64,000 nt of DNA from JAJRRL01 sp047404195 (lineage in GTDB: Bacteria; Pseudomonadota; Gammaproteobacteria; JAJRRL01): positions 1-64,000 of the forward strand of contig JBDOIU010000012.1 in the NCBI GenBank assembly GCA_047404195.1. Direction: 5' to 3'. This document shows, in pieces, positions 26,352 through 35,262 of the stretch (position 1 is the first letter of the stretch; each line of letters begins with the position of its first letter). A program made the position numbers and the translations under genes. The notes beneath the pieces were generated by a model that was not told where the DNA came from, did no database searches, and saw only the letters and a program-made list of their open reading frames with translations.

Positions 26352-26852
26352 ATGCCTGTTAAGAAAAAAGCAGCGAAGCGTACTACACGCAAAGCAACCA
26401 CACGTAAAACCACTGTTGCTAAGAAGACAGTGAAAAAAGCAACTAAAAAAACTGCCGCTAAGAAGACAGTCAAAAGAGCTGCTGCTAAGAAAACCACAGC
26501 TAAAGCTAAATCAACAAGTGCTTTCCCAGCAGTGAAAGCATTCAAAGAGCCATTGAAAGGGTCTGAATTTTACAAGCGGATCACAGAGTTAACAGAAGTG
26601 CCTGTTAAAGATGTTAAGCAAGTATTTGCAGCTACTGAATACCTAATGGCATGTAGCCTTAAAAAACGCAGCTGTAGTGAGTTCACATTGCCTAAAATGT
26701 TGAAGCTGACAGTGCGTGTTCGTCCAGCTCGACCTAAAGGTAAAGGTATTAACCCATTCACTGGCGAGCCAATGATCATCAAGGCACGACCAGCGACACG
26801 TATTGTCAAAGCACGTATTCTGAAGAAAGTGAAGGATATGGCTGAAGCATAA
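26352..26852 (+). CDS. Histone H1-like / HU-family fusion DNA-binding protein
   Basis: The first 55 residues are a Lys/Ala/Thr-rich tail with repeated AAKK, TVKK and TARK-like motifs, as in eukaryotic histone H1 tails. From about residue 70 a HU/IHF-like domain follows, with KGINPFTGEPMIIKARPATR matching the DNA-binding arm region. Total 166 residues. Such tailed HU-like proteins occur in several bacteria and are thought to compact or bridge DNA. AGGAGGA at about 26338-26344 precedes the ATG, and a strong terminator follows. It is probably highly expressed and single-gene. Confidence 0.82.
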   Translation: MPVKKKAAKRTTRKATTRKTTVAKKTVKKATKKTAAKKTVKRAAAKKTTAKAKSTSAFPAVKAFKEPLKGSEFYKRITELTEVPVKDVKQVFAATEYLMACSLKKRSCSEFTLPKMLKLTVRVRPARPKGKGINPFTGEPMIIKARPATRIVKARILKKVKDMAEA

Positions 26853-26865
26853 GCTTTGTGTCAAT

Positions 26866-26896
26866 CAAAAAGCCCTGCTAGTCAGGGTTTTTTTTA
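26866..26896 (+). terminator. Intrinsic terminator after the histone-like gene
   Basis: AAAGCCCTG and CAGGGTTTT pair around CTAGT and are followed by eight or more T residues. It begins about 14 bp past the stop codon. Confidence 0.88.
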
Positions 26897-26903
26897 TGTC
26901 TCT

Positions 26904-28121
26904 CTAAGATGCATTGCCGGGCTTGTTGTTTGGAGGGTTTTCAATAAGTTTATTCTGTTTATCGGTGAAGAATTGAGATCGTTCATGGCTATTTTTTCCA
27001 AGCAGTATCCCTTCACGTAGTTCAGCTTGCGCAGCTTTATCTAAGAGGTTTCTATGTATTTGCATCATTTGTCCTAGAATATTGCCAAAATAAAAACCTG
27101 TTTGAGAGCATTTAGATTCCTTCTCTAACCACTGCAGAATGATCTCTTGACTGCGTGAGCGTAAACCCAGACCAGTGTTTTGAGTCAGGACAGTAAAGTG
27201 TTTGGCAAGTTCCGTTGTCAGTAGTGGTGCTTTGTCGGTATTAAGTTTCCCGAGTAGTGTTTCCACATATTGTAATTTCTTTGTGCTGTTGTTTGCGAAG
27301 CTTTTTTGATAATGTCTTTCCAGTCCTTCAAATAGTTCTTTTTGTTGTTGTATACGATTTGGTGCGTCGTTTATGGCTAACCTGAATGGGTGTATCGGTA
27401 TCGGTTCGGACTGAGCCATGGGGACATGGTTCTGCTGCGTAGTAACCTCGGCTGGTGGAGAGGGATTTGGTTGCTCAGTAGTGATGGGGTCATATTGAGA
27501 TGCTGCTAATGTTGCCCATTGTAGAGGGTCTTGCATATAGATTTTGTATAAGCCTCCAATCGTAATATTATCATTATTACTCATAAAACGGGCAGCTGCT
27601 ATAAATGCATTCACCTCGGTTGAGGGCTGCTGCAAGAAAATGGTTTTTTGCCGTTCTGACAGTGTTTGGAACATCCTATTTAGAGTAGCTGTATCCTGCT
27701 GTTGACATTCGTATTCGGATATTAATTCCTGTCGGCCTGAGTTTTCACTTTTGGTCTCATCTTTTGTCTCAGCGGATGTGGCATTGTGTGTTATTAGAAC
27801 AAGCAGCTGGTCAGCGCTCAAATGAGGGTCTGTGTTTAGAGCCTTCTTGATCCTTTCGACATCGAGGTTGGTCAGCGAATCTTTAAACCCCTCTTTTTTG
27901 CACAAGTCAACCAGTAAAGCAGCAGCATTTTTCACAGAGGTACTTCTAGTGGTCGTATCATGTCTTTCGGTCTGCGGATTATTGTTTTTCATTAATGATG
28001 TGATGAGCAGAGTAAGCGCTGGCTGAATATTGAATTGTTTTTCGTCCATAATGCTAGATAAATAATCTTGTAATGAGGATGTCTCTTTTCGTGATGCTGC
28101 AAGAGCATCGAGTAAATCCAC
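26904..28121 (-). CDS. Orphan helical protein of 405 residues or more with uncertain start
   Basis: No family was recognised. The sequence is helical, rich in Leu, Gln, Asn and Thr, with no membrane segment. The apparent start GTG 28121 lacks a ribosome-binding site. The same frame remains open, with coding-like composition, back to a stop near 28204, but without ATG, GTG or TTG. An ATG at 28144 with AAGGA before it lies one base out of frame, separated from the gene by a run of six T residues (28129-28134). One extra T would join them. It may be a frameshifted start, slippage, or a sequence error. Confidence 0.6.
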   Translation of the reverse strand: MDLLDALAASRKETSSLQDYLSSIMDEKQFNIQPALTLLITSLMKNNNPQTERHDTTTRSTSVKNAAALLVDLCKKEGFKDSLTNLDVERIKKALNTDPHLSADQLLVLITHNATSAETKDETKSENSGRQELISEYECQQQDTATLNRMFQTLSERQKTIFLQQPSTEVNAFIAAARFMSNNDNITIGGLYKIYMQDPLQWATLAASQYDPITTEQPNPSPPAEVTTQQNHVPMAQSEPIPIHPFRLAINDAPNRIQQQKELFEGLERHYQKSFANNSTKKLQYVETLLGKLNTDKAPLLTTELAKHFTVLTQNTGLGLRSRSQEIILQWLEKESKCSQTGFYFGNILGQMMQIHRNLLDKAAQAELREGILLGKNSHERSQFFTDKQNKLIENPPNNKPGNAS

Positions 28122-28312
28122 AAGCTGTAAAAAATCCTTGGCATTATTTCCTTGAGTTAGCCATTCACTATTCTTTTTGCTGGATAAATTAAGTTGCGCT
28201 AAAATTAATTAGCATTACGTAAACTTGCTCTAATTGCGCAATATTTAAACTAATATTGCAGCTGTTGTTAACTGTATGAATAAGCGATACAAATGTTTGT
28301 CTCCAGCCCAGA

Positions 28313-28341
28313 TTGCATCTTTCACGGTCAAGTGGTATAAT
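28313..28341 (+). promoter_or_regulatory. Sigma-70 promoter for the small gene at 28403
   Basis: TTGCAT at 28313-28318 and an extended -10, TGGTATAAT (TATAAT at 28336-28341), are spaced by 17 bp. It lies about 60 bp upstream of the start codon, in an otherwise AT-rich gap between divergent genes. Confidence 0.5.
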
Positions 28342-28402
28342 GTAACTATATTTTTAATGAATCATATCAGCCTAAGTGGTTGTTATCTCAGGGGGATATT
28401 CA

Positions 28403-28591
28403 ATGAGTTATTTATACAGCGGTGTTGGCATGGGTGACACAGAAGGGTCAACCCAAACTATGCAGGACAGTATGCGCAACAGAACAGAGATCTTAGTTGG
28501 TCGACCGATTCAGCAGCAGCCATTCTCAGCTGAGTCATTTACATCAGCAAGCACTGCAAGTCTTGATGAGCCAACAGTTGAGTTAGATTAA
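28403..28591 (+). CDS. Small hypothetical protein (62 residues)
   Basis: A short Ser/Thr/Gly-rich protein with no membrane segment or recognised motif. ATG 28403 is preferred because GGGGGA lies at 28391-28396; the frame extends nine codons upstream. A good promoter at 28313-28341 precedes it. The combination of promoter, ribosome-binding site and polar composition argues for a real expressed small protein. No function can be proposed. Confidence 0.5.
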   Translation: MSYLYSGVGMGDTEGSTQTMQDSMRNRTEILVGRPIQQQPFSAESFTSASTASLDEPTVELD

Positions 28592-28642
28592 GCATCAGTG
28601 TGTGATGAGTGTAGCATCGTTGTCACAAATGGTGCGCCTGTA

Positions 28643-29242
28643 TTAAATCGCACTCTTAATGCGTCTGGCATAGCGTTGATCATCAATCTCAGAGCGCAAT
28701 AACCGCTGTCGATACTCTTCATCATCTTTTGTTGGAGAGTAGTTGCTAACCGTCATATCTGATTTGAGGGCATTGTACCAAGTTGCCCAAATCATTTTAG
28801 GCATACCATCAATGATGTGAATATTGTGCCAACCTTGCTTTTTAGCTAATTCTACCAGCTCAAGTGCTGTATTGAATGCTTGACCATGAATGGTGCCGAT
28901 GGGTTCGCCCCAATCTGTTTCACCACCCTCGTCACTCGCTTCTTGCTCTCCTAAGCGATAGGGCATGCCACCGTAGTTATAAAGTTGGTTGCCGGCAGCA
29001 CTGCAGATAGCATCACCATAGTTAATGATGACCCAGCCTGTTTTGGCGGTCATGATAGTGGGGGGGTCCATTGTTGCCACGCCGCCATCAGCTGTTGTGA
29101 GCTGAATAAAAGGGCGCTTCTCGAGTAGATAAGTAATATCATCTGGTGTGATGGGGCGCTGCCAGTCGGCAGTGAGTCCCAGCTCACCTAAAGTTTCTTT
29201 GAGTTCTTGATCATTGATGTCGTTGCTCACAGAGGTCTCCAT
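28643..29242 (-). CDS. Hypothetical protein of 199 residues
   Basis: No family was recognised. The body (about 30-165) reads like a compact alpha/beta domain, with GWVIINYGDAICSAAG and a GWHNIHIIDGMPKMIWATW segment. The C-terminus is charged (RRLLRSEIDDQR type). There is no signal peptide or membrane segment. The ATG at 29242 has GGAGA-like purines upstream on this strand. It lies beside feoB but is separated by 69 bp, so an operon link is unclear. A small nucleotide- or nucleic-acid-related domain is conceivable but unsupported. Confidence 0.6.
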   Translation of the reverse strand: METSVSNDINDQELKETLGELGLTADWQRPITPDDITYLLEKRPFIQLTTADGGVATMDPPTIMTAKTGWVIINYGDAICSAAGNQLYNYGGMPYRLGEQEASDEGGETDWGEPIGTIHGQAFNTALELVELAKKQGWHNIHIIDGMPKMIWATWYNALKSDMTVSNYSPTKDDEEYRQRLLRSEIDDQRYARRIKSAI

Positions 29243-29311
29243 GCACCAGTTGCCCTAACTTAAGTGTAACAAATTTTGCGTATTATTGCATGTCTATTGT
29301 CAGATAAGTGC

Positions 29312-31585
29312 TTAGTATTGTGTGTTTTGGGGACAACTGTGGCAGCTGTTATTGCTGCAGATGCTGTTACAGTCCACTGCTCTGATGACGGTGTCAGATT
29401 CATCGGAGTCGCCTGACTGGTCTGAATAGCGATGCATACACCAAAGCAGAGCGGTGATGAGTAGGGTGCAAGCGGTCAGCCAGATCGTTGCAAAACGTGG
29501 TTGATGTGACCAATTCAGTGCCTGTTGGCAGCAGCTGGCAATACAGTATGCGATCAGGGTTGACCAGGTCAGTGAAAAGGACGCCCAGGCAATGCCAATT
29601 TCTTGGCGCATAACGGCCAATGTTGAGATACAGGGAAAGTAAAGCAAGATGAATAAGAGATAGCAAAAGGCGCTGTAGGGGGTGTGGAAGGCTTGCACCA
29701 GTGCGTGTGTGCTGCTGTGAGTCAGATGGCTTTCTGGCGCGCTGGCGGCTATGAGGTTGCCTTGGCCTTTCAGGCTGTCTGCTGTGTTGCTGATGCCACT
29801 GTGCCAGGCTTGTTGTAAGGCAACTTGCCAAGCAACGGGTTGGGCTGCATGTGTTGCTTGTGTGTGATACATGGTGTTCAGGCTGGCAATCACCACTTCT
29901 TTTGCCCATACGCCGGTGAGTAGGCCAACGGTTGCGGGCCAGTTATCAGCCTCTACCCCCATGGGTGCCAGTGCTGGCGTCATCCAGCGGCCAACGCTCG
30001 CAAGTGCTGAGTGCTGTGCAGTGGTCACCTGTAGGCGGTGGGTGTTTGGGTTGAAGTTGATGTGCATGAGGGCACCAAGAATCGCACATGTCGGAATGAT
30101 GATTTTACCAGCGCGATAGACAAAGCCACGTGTGCGCGACCAAAGACGCTGTCTTAAATGGCGCAGTGTTGGGCGTTGATAATCCGGTAGTGACATTATC
30201 CAGGCGCTGGTATGGCCCTTGAGTAGGAGTTTGCGCACCATCAGGCCACAAAGCACAGCCGTCAATAGGCCGATGAGGTAAAGTAAGAAAACAACATTGT
30301 GTCCCCCATGCGGCCAAAAAGCTTGCGCAAAGATGGCAAAAATAGCCAGTCGGGCGCCACAAGACATAAAGGGCGTCATGAGAATGGTGAGTATGCGATC
30401 GCGCCGACAGGCTAAGTTGCGAGTGCTCATAATGGCTGGTACATTGCACCCAAAACCAATGATCATGGGGATGAATGCCTGCCCAGGTAAGCCGATGCTG
30501 CGCATGATGCGATCGACGACAAATGCAGCGCGCGCCATGTAGCCTGATTCCTCCAGAATCGATAGACATAAAAATAAGAGTGCAAGGATCGGCACAAAGC
30601 TGAGCGTGGTACTGACGCCACGACCAATGCCATCTGTGAGAATAGTGCTGACCCAGGGAGGGGCATGTAGGTGATGTGCAAGCTGCACAGGCAGTCCAAC
30701 AAAAATAGCATCAGTGATCTGCACAATACTGTCTTGCCAGGCACCGCCGATATTGATGGCAAGGAAAAACACGGCATACATCACCATAAAGAAGATGGGT
30801 AGGCCGAGTAGTCGGTGCAGTACAATGCGATCGATGCGTTCGCTGAGGGAGGGCTGCACATTTTCTATTGGCTTGGTGCATAACGTGTATATACGATTCG
30901 CTAACCGATAAAAATGTTGGTTCATTTGCTCGTGGGCATCGGTAACCAATGTTGTATCTGTGTTGTGGTATAGCTGTTGTAGCGCTTGCCAGTGGGTAAG
31001 TTGCTGTGCTGATTGCAGCGATTGTAATGCTGTGCGTAAAACGCCTGGAAAGCGACTTTTTTTAGGTATGGAGCGTTCAGCTATTGCTTGATCCAGTTTC
31101 TCGGTGAGTGCGGTTAAGCCTGTTTTCTTTTTCACCGACGTCAGCACCACAGGACAGCCCAGTTGTTGACTGAGGCTAACCTCGCTGATGGGTTGTGGCA
31201 GTTGGTCGGCCTTGTTAATGACCAGTAGCATGGGAATGCCCAGCTCACGCAGTTGTAGACTGAGGGTGAGGTGACTTTGTAAGCGACGTGCATCGACGAC
31301 ATTGATGATCATATCGGGTGCGGCATGACACAGCACCTCGCAGGTAATGTGATTGTCGATGCTGCTTTCTTCGGCACATGCCAGTGCGTCATCAATACCA
31401 GGCAGATCGATGATACGCACCGCTTGTTGATTCAGCTGACAGTCGCCTTGGTGCTGATCAACGGTTACGCCATCCCAGTTTCCAACCCACTGGCGTTGTT
31501 GCGTGAGTACATTAAACAGTGCTGTTTTACCGCAGTTCGCACGGCCGACAAGTGCTAAGCGTGGGGGGGTGGCAGGATCACTCAT
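29312..31585 (-). CDS. feoB: Ferrous iron transporter FeoB
   Basis: The main Fe(II) uptake protein of the inner membrane, 757 residues. The N-terminal G domain shows GRANCGKTALFN (P-loop), DLPG (G3) and NKAD (G4). The membrane part carries the repeated Gate motifs, including GFGCNVPAIMSTR, and the MTPFMSCGARL segment. The C-terminus ends in a short Cys-rich stretch (C....C..C), common in FeoB when no FeoC is encoded. The start overlaps feoA by 8 bp. A Fur box lies upstream of feoA. Confidence 0.97.
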   Translation of the reverse strand: MSDPATPPRLALVGRANCGKTALFNVLTQQRQWVGNWDGVTVDQHQGDCQLNQQAVRIIDLPGIDDALACAEESSIDNHITCEVLCHAAPDMIINVVDARRLQSHLTLSLQLRELGIPMLLVINKADQLPQPISEVSLSQQLGCPVVLTSVKKKTGLTALTEKLDQAIAERSIPKKSRFPGVLRTALQSLQSAQQLTHWQALQQLYHNTDTTLVTDAHEQMNQHFYRLANRIYTLCTKPIENVQPSLSERIDRIVLHRLLGLPIFFMVMYAVFFLAINIGGAWQDSIVQITDAIFVGLPVQLAHHLHAPPWVSTILTDGIGRGVSTTLSFVPILALLFLCLSILEESGYMARAAFVVDRIMRSIGLPGQAFIPMIIGFGCNVPAIMSTRNLACRRDRILTILMTPFMSCGARLAIFAIFAQAFWPHGGHNVVFLLYLIGLLTAVLCGLMVRKLLLKGHTSAWIMSLPDYQRPTLRHLRQRLWSRTRGFVYRAGKIIIPTCAILGALMHINFNPNTHRLQVTTAQHSALASVGRWMTPALAPMGVEADNWPATVGLLTGVWAKEVVIASLNTMYHTQATHAAQPVAWQVALQQAWHSGISNTADSLKGQGNLIAASAPESHLTHSSTHALVQAFHTPYSAFCYLLFILLYFPCISTLAVMRQEIGIAWASFSLTWSTLIAYCIASCCQQALNWSHQPRFATIWLTACTLLITALLWCMHRYSDQSGDSDESDTVIRAVDCNSICSNNSCHSCPQNTQY

Positions 31586-31859
31586 GGACGGTCACCAGTT
31601 GTATATCTTTGGCTTCACGGCAGCGCAAGCTGACCTGATGGCCGTGTACGCGTAATATCAGCGGGTCACCCAAAGGCGCTTTGCGCACCAATTTCAGTAT
31701 GGCGTCTGGGAAGATGCCCCAACGTGCCAGTTTTTTACGATACTTGAGTGGGCACTGCGCTGTGGAAAGGATGCGCGCAGACTGGCCCACAGCTAATTCG
31801 CTGAGGGAAATAGGGCGGCAGTCAGTGCTGGTTGTGTCGAGTGTTGTGCTCATCACCAT
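31578..31859 (-). CDS. feoA: Ferrous iron transport protein FeoA
   Basis: A small SH3-like protein that assists FeoB. The core runs ISLSELAVGQSARIL, then KYRKKLARWGIFPDAILKLVRKAPLGDPLILRV, matching the FeoA pattern (RL..LG..PG..I.......GDP). ATG 31859 gives 93 residues; ATG 31877 and ATG 31853 are alternatives, and the true start is uncertain because ribosome-binding sites are weak. It is translationally coupled to feoB. Confidence 0.92.
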   Translation of the reverse strand: MVMSTTLDTTSTDCRPISLSELAVGQSARILSTAQCPLKYRKKLARWGIFPDAILKLVRKAPLGDPLILRVHGHQVSLRCREAKDIQLVTVHE

Positions 31860-31920
31860 AGCGCTATCTCTGGTCATTAATTGTACGCACAGTATGCCTA
31901 GCCGCCAGCAGTTTGTCAAT

Positions 31921-31939
31921 GGTAATGCGAATCATTTGC
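31921..31939 (-). promoter_or_regulatory. Fur box upstream of feoAB
   Basis: GGTAATGCGAATCATTTGC matches the 19-bp Fur consensus at 14 positions by eye. It is about 60 bp upstream of the feoA start, where iron repression of feoAB is expected. Confidence 0.65.
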
Positions 31940-31981
31940 ATTAACGACTTAAGTTGCTGAAAAAAATAATTTTTTTAGTGA

Positions 31982-32596
31982 TTATTTTTTGTAATGATGC
32001 AGCAGATGCTCTCGAAAAGTGATGAGTTGGCTATGAAAAAAATGTTCGCATGTTGGCACGATATGTAGGCTGGGTGCCAGTGGGTGCTCAGTTAAGAACA
32101 CATCAAGTTCAGAGGTGCTCACAAAATCATCGCTGTCTCCAGCAACAATATGCCAGTTGGCATGGATATTGGTCAGTGCAAGATAGTCGGAGTGTTTTAA
32201 CACTGGTGCGATACTGAGTAGTTCGGCGATATTGTGATCCGTATTGGCTACACTGGCAGCAATGAATGCACCGAATGAGAAGCCAGCCAGCCAATATTGG
32301 CTGTTTGGACGTTGAGCGCGAAGCCAGGCTAGCACCGACTTGGCATCAGCAATTTCGCCAGTGTAGTGGCCATATTCGCCAGCGCTATTGCCCACACCTC
32401 GGTAATTGAAGCACAGTGTTGTTAGCCCCAACATTTGCATGGCTTTTTCAATGGTGGTCACTACTTTGTTATTCATGGTGCCACCATGTTGCGGATGGGG
32501 GTGACAGATCAGCACACAGGGTGCTGTTTCATCTGGTGCAGGTGAAAAACGGCTCTCGATGGCGCCACAGGCGCCGCTGATGGTTAATGTATTCAT
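31982..32596 (-). CDS. Alpha/beta hydrolase (COG2945-type)
   Basis: A 204-residue serine hydrolase. It has the ICHPHPQHGGTMNNKVV block typical of this group, FNYRGVGNS, the nucleophile elbow GFSFGA (Ser107), a likely acid in VAGDSDDFV, and the catalytic His in CEHFFH. Substrate unknown; members are thought to act on small esters. A mutated copy of its first 25 codons occurs at 35263-35340, on the other side of the tandem barrel gene. Confidence 0.88.
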   Translation of the reverse strand: MNTLTISGACGAIESRFSPAPDETAPCVLICHPHPQHGGTMNNKVVTTIEKAMQMLGLTTLCFNYRGVGNSAGEYGHYTGEIADAKSVLAWLRAQRPNSQYWLAGFSFGAFIAASVANTDHNIAELLSIAPVLKHSDYLALTNIHANWHIVAGDSDDFVSTSELDVFLTEHPLAPSLHIVPTCEHFFHSQLITFREHLLHHYKK

Positions 32597-32681
32597 AGGT
32601 AAAGTCGCTTCTTAGGATCAATAATATTGCTGTTTTATCAGCAGAGTCAGTAGACACTTGCCGCTCATCTTTGTCAAGGTA

Positions 32682-35003
32682 TCAGGATAGCAACTGCCAG
32701 TTCAAACCGAATAGTATACCCATGCTGGCTGGATTGCGGGTATCTTTATCTCCGCGTGCAGACCCTGCTAGTCGGTTTACCATGAGTTCTGCGCCGACTT
32801 GGGCATTGATGTCATAAAGCACGCCCAGTTGCCACTCTGGGTTAAAGGCAAAGCGATGCGAGATGTCTGGATTATTCTGCAGTTTGAGCCACTGATGTGC
32901 GATACCTAGCTTGGTTTGCAAAGCGATGCGCGGCGCAGCATAGTAGCGTAAGCCACACAAATAGTTTGCGACTTGCATTGCCAGTACAGACCGAGTATTA
33001 CCATTGTTGTCAGCCGCATACGCGTTGCCTAGGTGCTGATAGCCCAGCTGCATACCCCACTGCCAATTGGTTGAGAATGGCCACCAATACGCTGCGTGCA
33101 AACCCCATTGTAGGTTGCTGTAGTTTTTGTATCTGTACGTTAGGGTTTCCTGTTCGGCATGTTGTCCGGTATCCATGATACTGTAACCCAAATTGGCACC
33201 TATCTCTAGGCTAGCACCATACCGGCGTTGGTGACGATGCGAGTTGACCCAAGGTTCTTTGACTGGTCGCCAATTCAAGCCGATGAGTAAGGCAGCTGAT
33301 GCTGGGTTGCGCGCATCTTTTTCTCCTATAGCGGATCCAGCAACACGATCCATTAGGAATTCAGCCCCGATTGCTTGATTGATGTCGTAATGCACGCCTA
33401 ATTGCCATTCAGGATTGAAAGCAAAGCGATACGATCTCTCTGCGCCGCGTCCTAACTTTAGCCATTGATGCGCAATCCCCAGTTGTGCCTGTAGTGCGAT
33501 ACGTGGCGTCGCATAGTAGCGTAGGGCCAGCAAAGTGTTTGCGACCTGTGCTGCCAGGACCGGTTTTATGTTGGGGTTTTCGGCATGGGTATTACCAAGA
33601 TGCTGATACCCCAATTGTACGCCCCACTGCCAGTGAGTTGTGATTGCCCACCAATATGCTGTATGCACACCCCACTGTAAGTTATTTTGGTCTTTGTAAG
33701 TGTGTTGTTGCTTAGACTGTGCGCTTTTTTGTCCAGTATCTATGATGTTATATCCCAGATCTACACCGAATTCGAGTCCTGTTGGTTGTGGCTGTGTATG
33801 CCAATGAACCTGTTTTTGATCTATCAGTCGCCAGTTTAAGCCGACTAGGAGAGCCATACTCGCTGGGTTGAGCGTTCCTGCGCCTCCCTCTGCAGTCCCC
33901 TGAATATGATTGATTGCCAGCTCAGCGCTGGTTCGATTATTCATATCATACAGGACACCCAATTGCCACTCGGGATTCAGTGCAAAGCGATAGGATATGT
34001 TTGCGTCTTGTCCGAGCTTTAACCATTGATGTGCTATCCCTAATTCAGCTTGTAGCGCGACACGTGGTGCGACATAGTAGCGTAAACCCAGCAAGTAGTC
34101 TGCTATCTGTGCCGCATGTACTGGTCGATGTGTATTGTTTTTTGTTGCTTCTGAGTTCCCAAGATGTTGATATCCTAGGTGCATACCCCATTGCCAGTGA
34201 GTTGTGAGTGGCCACCAATAAGCAGCATGCATAGCCCATTGTAGATTGTTATAGTCTTTGTGATCGGAGGCGTTATTGAGCTGCCTGTCATCCTGACCAG
34301 TATCTAGGATACCGTAGCCCAAAGCTGCGCCCAGCTCTAAGCCTGCACCATGTTGACGCTGCTGCCAATGATGTCTTTGCTGAGTCAGTAGTCGCCAATT
34401 CAAGCCAGCTAAGATGGCCATACTGGCTGGATTGGTCGTGCTTTTCGATCCCACTGCTGACCCCACAATGCGATTAATCGTCAGTTCAGCGCTGATGGTT
34501 TGGTTGATATCATAGAGTACGCCCAGTTGCCATTCGGGGTTAAACGCATAGCGATGTGATGTGTTTGCACTACGTCCGAGATTTAACCACTGGTGCGCTA
34601 TCCCCAGCTTGGCCTGCAAGGCTACGTATGGCGTCGTATAGTAACGCAAGCCAAGTAAGTAGTCCGCCACTTGTGATGCACGAACGGGTCTGGAGTTTCC
34701 ATCAACTGCATCACTGTTTCCAAGGTGTTGATAGCTGAGCTGCATACCCCATTGCCAGTGGTGTTCGAGTTGCCACCAGTACGCTGCATGCACAGCCCAT
34801 TGCATATTATTGTTATCTTTGAAAAAGTGTGTCGTATTTGACTGGGCACCGTGCTGTCCAGTTTCCATTATACTGTAACCTATGCTGGCCCCCAGTTCAC
34901 ATTCACCACCCTGCCTGTGCGCTTGAGCACTGCTGCAGTAAACGCCGAATACCAAGCTGGCGCTGGTAGCGAATAAAGCGACTGTTGAGTGCCGGCGATA
35001 CAT
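32682..35003 (-). CDS. Outer-membrane protein with four tandem beta-barrel-like repeats
   Basis: ATG 35003 has AAGGA before it and gives 773 residues with a signal peptide (cleavage near AQA, residue 28). From residue 34 the protein is four copies of a unit of about 185 residues. Each has LGYSIMDTGQ, NNLQW..HAAYWW, HWQWGMQLGYQHLGN, LLGLRYY..P.IALQ, LGIAHQWLKLG, FNPEWQLGVLYDIN, and ends NPAS...L.GLNWRL. Alternating hydrophobic and aromatic residues suggest transmembrane beta strands; one unit would suit a small 8-strand barrel of the Opa/OmpW kind. Four fused units in one chain are unusual. No family was identified beyond barrel-like. Confidence 0.75.
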   Translation of the reverse strand: MYRRHSTVALFATSASLVFGVYCSSAQAHRQGGECELGASIGYSIMETGQHGAQSNTTHFFKDNNNMQWAVHAAYWWQLEHHWQWGMQLSYQHLGNSDAVDGNSRPVRASQVADYLLGLRYYTTPYVALQAKLGIAHQWLNLGRSANTSHRYAFNPEWQLGVLYDINQTISAELTINRIVGSAVGSKSTTNPASMAILAGLNWRLLTQQRHHWQQRQHGAGLELGAALGYGILDTGQDDRQLNNASDHKDYNNLQWAMHAAYWWPLTTHWQWGMHLGYQHLGNSEATKNNTHRPVHAAQIADYLLGLRYYVAPRVALQAELGIAHQWLKLGQDANISYRFALNPEWQLGVLYDMNNRTSAELAINHIQGTAEGGAGTLNPASMALLVGLNWRLIDQKQVHWHTQPQPTGLEFGVDLGYNIIDTGQKSAQSKQQHTYKDQNNLQWGVHTAYWWAITTHWQWGVQLGYQHLGNTHAENPNIKPVLAAQVANTLLALRYYATPRIALQAQLGIAHQWLKLGRGAERSYRFAFNPEWQLGVHYDINQAIGAEFLMDRVAGSAIGEKDARNPASAALLIGLNWRPVKEPWVNSHRHQRRYGASLEIGANLGYSIMDTGQHAEQETLTYRYKNYSNLQWGLHAAYWWPFSTNWQWGMQLGYQHLGNAYAADNNGNTRSVLAMQVANYLCGLRYYAAPRIALQTKLGIAHQWLKLQNNPDISHRFAFNPEWQLGVLYDINAQVGAELMVNRLAGSARGDKDTRNPASMGILFGLNWQLLS

Positions 35004-35262
35004 GACCAATCCTTTGTCATTTGGGTTTTGAGAAAGTATAGCACCAGAAGCAGCAGTGCGGTAGCACGATAGTTTGCATTGTGCAGTCGGTATCATATGA
35101 ACGACTCTGGTAGTGACACTTTGCTGCTTCGCTAAGATACCACTGAGCACAAGTCTTCAAGCCATCGCCTATTGCAATTGTCTGCATCAAATAAAGTGTG
35201 CGTGCTGAGTATGAGTGAATATACCTTTTGTACTTGCACTGCGATCAGTTCATCAGCGCGCA

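Noticed and set aside
32682..35003. CRISPR or mobile-element explanation for the repeats in the barrel gene
   Set aside because: The repeats are in-frame protein units of about 555 bp without spacers, terminal inverted repeats or transposase.
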